DNA from: Spisula solida
Lineage: Eukaryota; Mollusca; Bivalvia; Venerida; Mactridae
Assembly (NCBI GenBank): GCA_947247005.1
Contig: OX365945.1
Coordinates: 14,700,501-14,764,500, forward strand
Length of the DNA: 64,000 nucleotides
Direction of reading: 5' to 3'
The position numbers and the translations under genes were made by a program. Numbering within the stretch: position 1 is the stretch's first letter; each line of letters opens with the position of its first letter. Positions 62,435-64,000 of this stretch are shown here, piece by piece. Below the pieces are notes generated by a model. It saw only the letters and a program-made list of their open reading frames with translations, was not told the DNA's origin and searched no databases.

Positions 62435-62650
62435 CATGCTTTGAAACACACATAATATATAAACATGCATTGAAACTTACATAATATATATACTTGCATT
62501 GAAACACACATAATATATATACTTGCATTGAAACTTACATAATATATATACTTGCATTGAAACACACATAATATATATACTTGCATTGAAACTTACATAA
62601 TATATATACTTGCATTGCGAAACATATACACATGCATTGAAACATGCATT
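62435..62650. repeat. 29-bp tandem repeat with alternating unit types
   Basis: Units of TACTTGCATTGAAAC then ACACATAATATATA or TTACATAATATATA. The ACACAC and CTTAC variants alternate over six units, giving a 58-bp higher-order period. The last units are degenerate. It begins just after the end of the 62238 reading frame. Confidence 0.85.
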
Positions 62651-63054
62651 TCAATTAAATGTACATGCATTGAAAATTATAAAATATTGGTTTTCACAGG
62701 GTTGAGCCAAAATTGTAGTAATGATTGCATAATTATGGGCATGTTTATTTTAGGTATATATATTCAAATTAAGCAGTATTCTTTTCACCATAATTAGATT
62801 ATTTCCTATTAAATCTGATCTGATGTATTCTTTATAGTCTCTTCATATTTACTTCAGAATCATTGTAAACAAATTGGAGGTCAATATCAACCAATGAAAA
62901 TATGCTTTACAAATTATTGACCAATCAGCATTGTGTAATCTGACTCAATAACTTGTAATCTTGAATAGATATTATATAAAGGTATGATAGACTGTTACAA
63001 ATGCACTCTTATTAGCAGCTTACCAATTTCTGTCATTTAAGCAATTGTATAATA

Positions 63055-63702
63055 CAGTCAACTCTCGTTATCTCGAACTCGCTTATATCGAATTTTCCGT
63101 TATGTCGAAGTTTTTTTCAAGTCCCGATTTTTCTCCTTCTTTGTCTATATGAAATCTCGAGACCCATCTCGAAGTTTCGGCTCGAATTCGGGTCGAATTT
63201 TTCGTTATGTCGAATTATTTTTTGGTCCCGATTAACCAATTTGCACTTTAAATCTATTGTTCATCTCGAAGTCGGGTCGAAGTCTGATCGTATTCGACTA
63301 GCATCGAATGTTTTTCACACTTCGCCAGTCTGAAATCTTCGATTTACCTGTAATTTTCGCGCCTTCCATTGTTGAACAAATATTTGTTTGCAACAATTTG
63401 CGCAAACATGTCATAAAACTTCGTGTTACGTACTAACATCAATAAACATGTCATCAATTGTTTGTAAAAATAATAATTAAAATAAAATGCATTTTCTCGA
63501 GGAGGAATACGTCATGTACATAAACATCACAACAAGCAATTCTCACGAATATGTCGTTCTTACGACCGTAACAATATGGCGGCGTAAAATGAAAGAAACT
63601 GGAAAACTTGCAACTTCGATGCCGAAAATTCTATCTCGAATTTTCGTTATGTCGAAGTAATTTCCACGGTCCCGTGAAATTCGAGATAACGAGAGTTGAC
63701 TG
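63055..63702. mobile_element. Intact pogo/Tigger-like MITE, 648 bp
   Basis: TA-flanked. The left end CAGTCAACTCTCGTTATCTC and right end GAGATAACGAGAGTTGACTG are reverse complements over about 24 bp. Internal TCGAA/TCTCGAA motifs recur. It matches the outer pieces of the composite at 6142-12414, confirming where that copy was split. No transposase. Confidence 0.88.
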
Positions 63703-64000
63703 TATTATATTCAAATGATTTACATTTCAACACCAGCCTGTTCAACACAACATTGTCAAACTTTGCTTGAATGCCAATGATCTATTCTAGTATGTGTTGC
63801 ATGGGCAGTCATTATTTAAGTAGCATTTGATGAGGAATGTACCAAGTTTGATCCGATTACTGTGATTGTTTAAACATTTCCATATGGTAGCGCTGCAAAT
63901 AAATTGTTAAATATACACAGTATACAAAAGGGACATTTCAAGAAACAGTCGCCCTAGTTTGACATTTTCTCGGTGATGCTGAGCACACATTGTTGATAGT

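Overview
The window is animal nuclear DNA. It is AT-rich, with GT-AG introns, tRNA-derived SINEs, many terminal-inverted-repeat (TIR) elements and dispersed AGGTCA-rich repeats of a kind I associate with bivalve and gastropod introns. I infer a mollusc; the phylum rests on repeat style and gene structure, not on a search.

One plus-strand gene dominates positions 1-46233. I could place 24 consecutive coding exons, all joining in frame. They encode the C-terminal 2136 residues of a giant spectrin-repeat protein whose 5' part lies upstream of the window. The repeats carry the recurring (T)LPxTSxxGxxxIRxEL block and the W..(Y/F)......W(L/I) core typical of nesprin-1/SYNE1 and Drosophila MSP-300, so I call it nesprin-like. 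Exons 1-19 form six tandem copies of a two-spectrin-repeat module of about 215 aa, coded by A (109 aa), B (51 aa) and C (55 aa) exons. The last exon (44674-46233) encodes a 519-aa disordered Ser/Thr/Pro/Arg tail that stops without a membrane segment or KASH domain.

Inside the gene are two candidate alternative first exons, both opening Met-Gly in a good Kozak context and both able to splice in phase 0 into downstream exons. One is a 656-codon ORF at 31124 whose N-terminus fits the N-myristoylation pattern and has a CAG|GTGAGT donor at codon 217. The other is a 28-codon exon at 41234. They would make short isoforms carrying only the C-terminal part of the protein.

The introns hold most of the mobile DNA. 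Intron 5913-12617 is almost entirely one insertion: a pogo/Tigger-like TIR element (6142-12414) interrupted by a 5.6-kb element with inverted arms of about 1.4 kb (6236-11878), which itself contains a tRNA-derived SINE. Other introns hold two SINE copies next to splice acceptors, two TTAA-flanked MITEs, a longer palindromic MITE and short hairpins.

Downstream of the gene are a long putative 3' UTR, a 2-kb minisatellite of 28-bp units interrupted by a 70-bp mini-MITE with an 8-bp target duplication, about 6 kb of featureless AT-rich DNA, a 600-bp foldback element, a small CRE-like cluster, a likely first coding exon of the next plus-strand gene (62238, MGGSSS...), a 29-bp tandem repeat, and an intact 648-bp copy of the pogo/Tigger-like MITE. 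No rRNA, genuine tRNA, CRISPR or prokaryotic features were seen.
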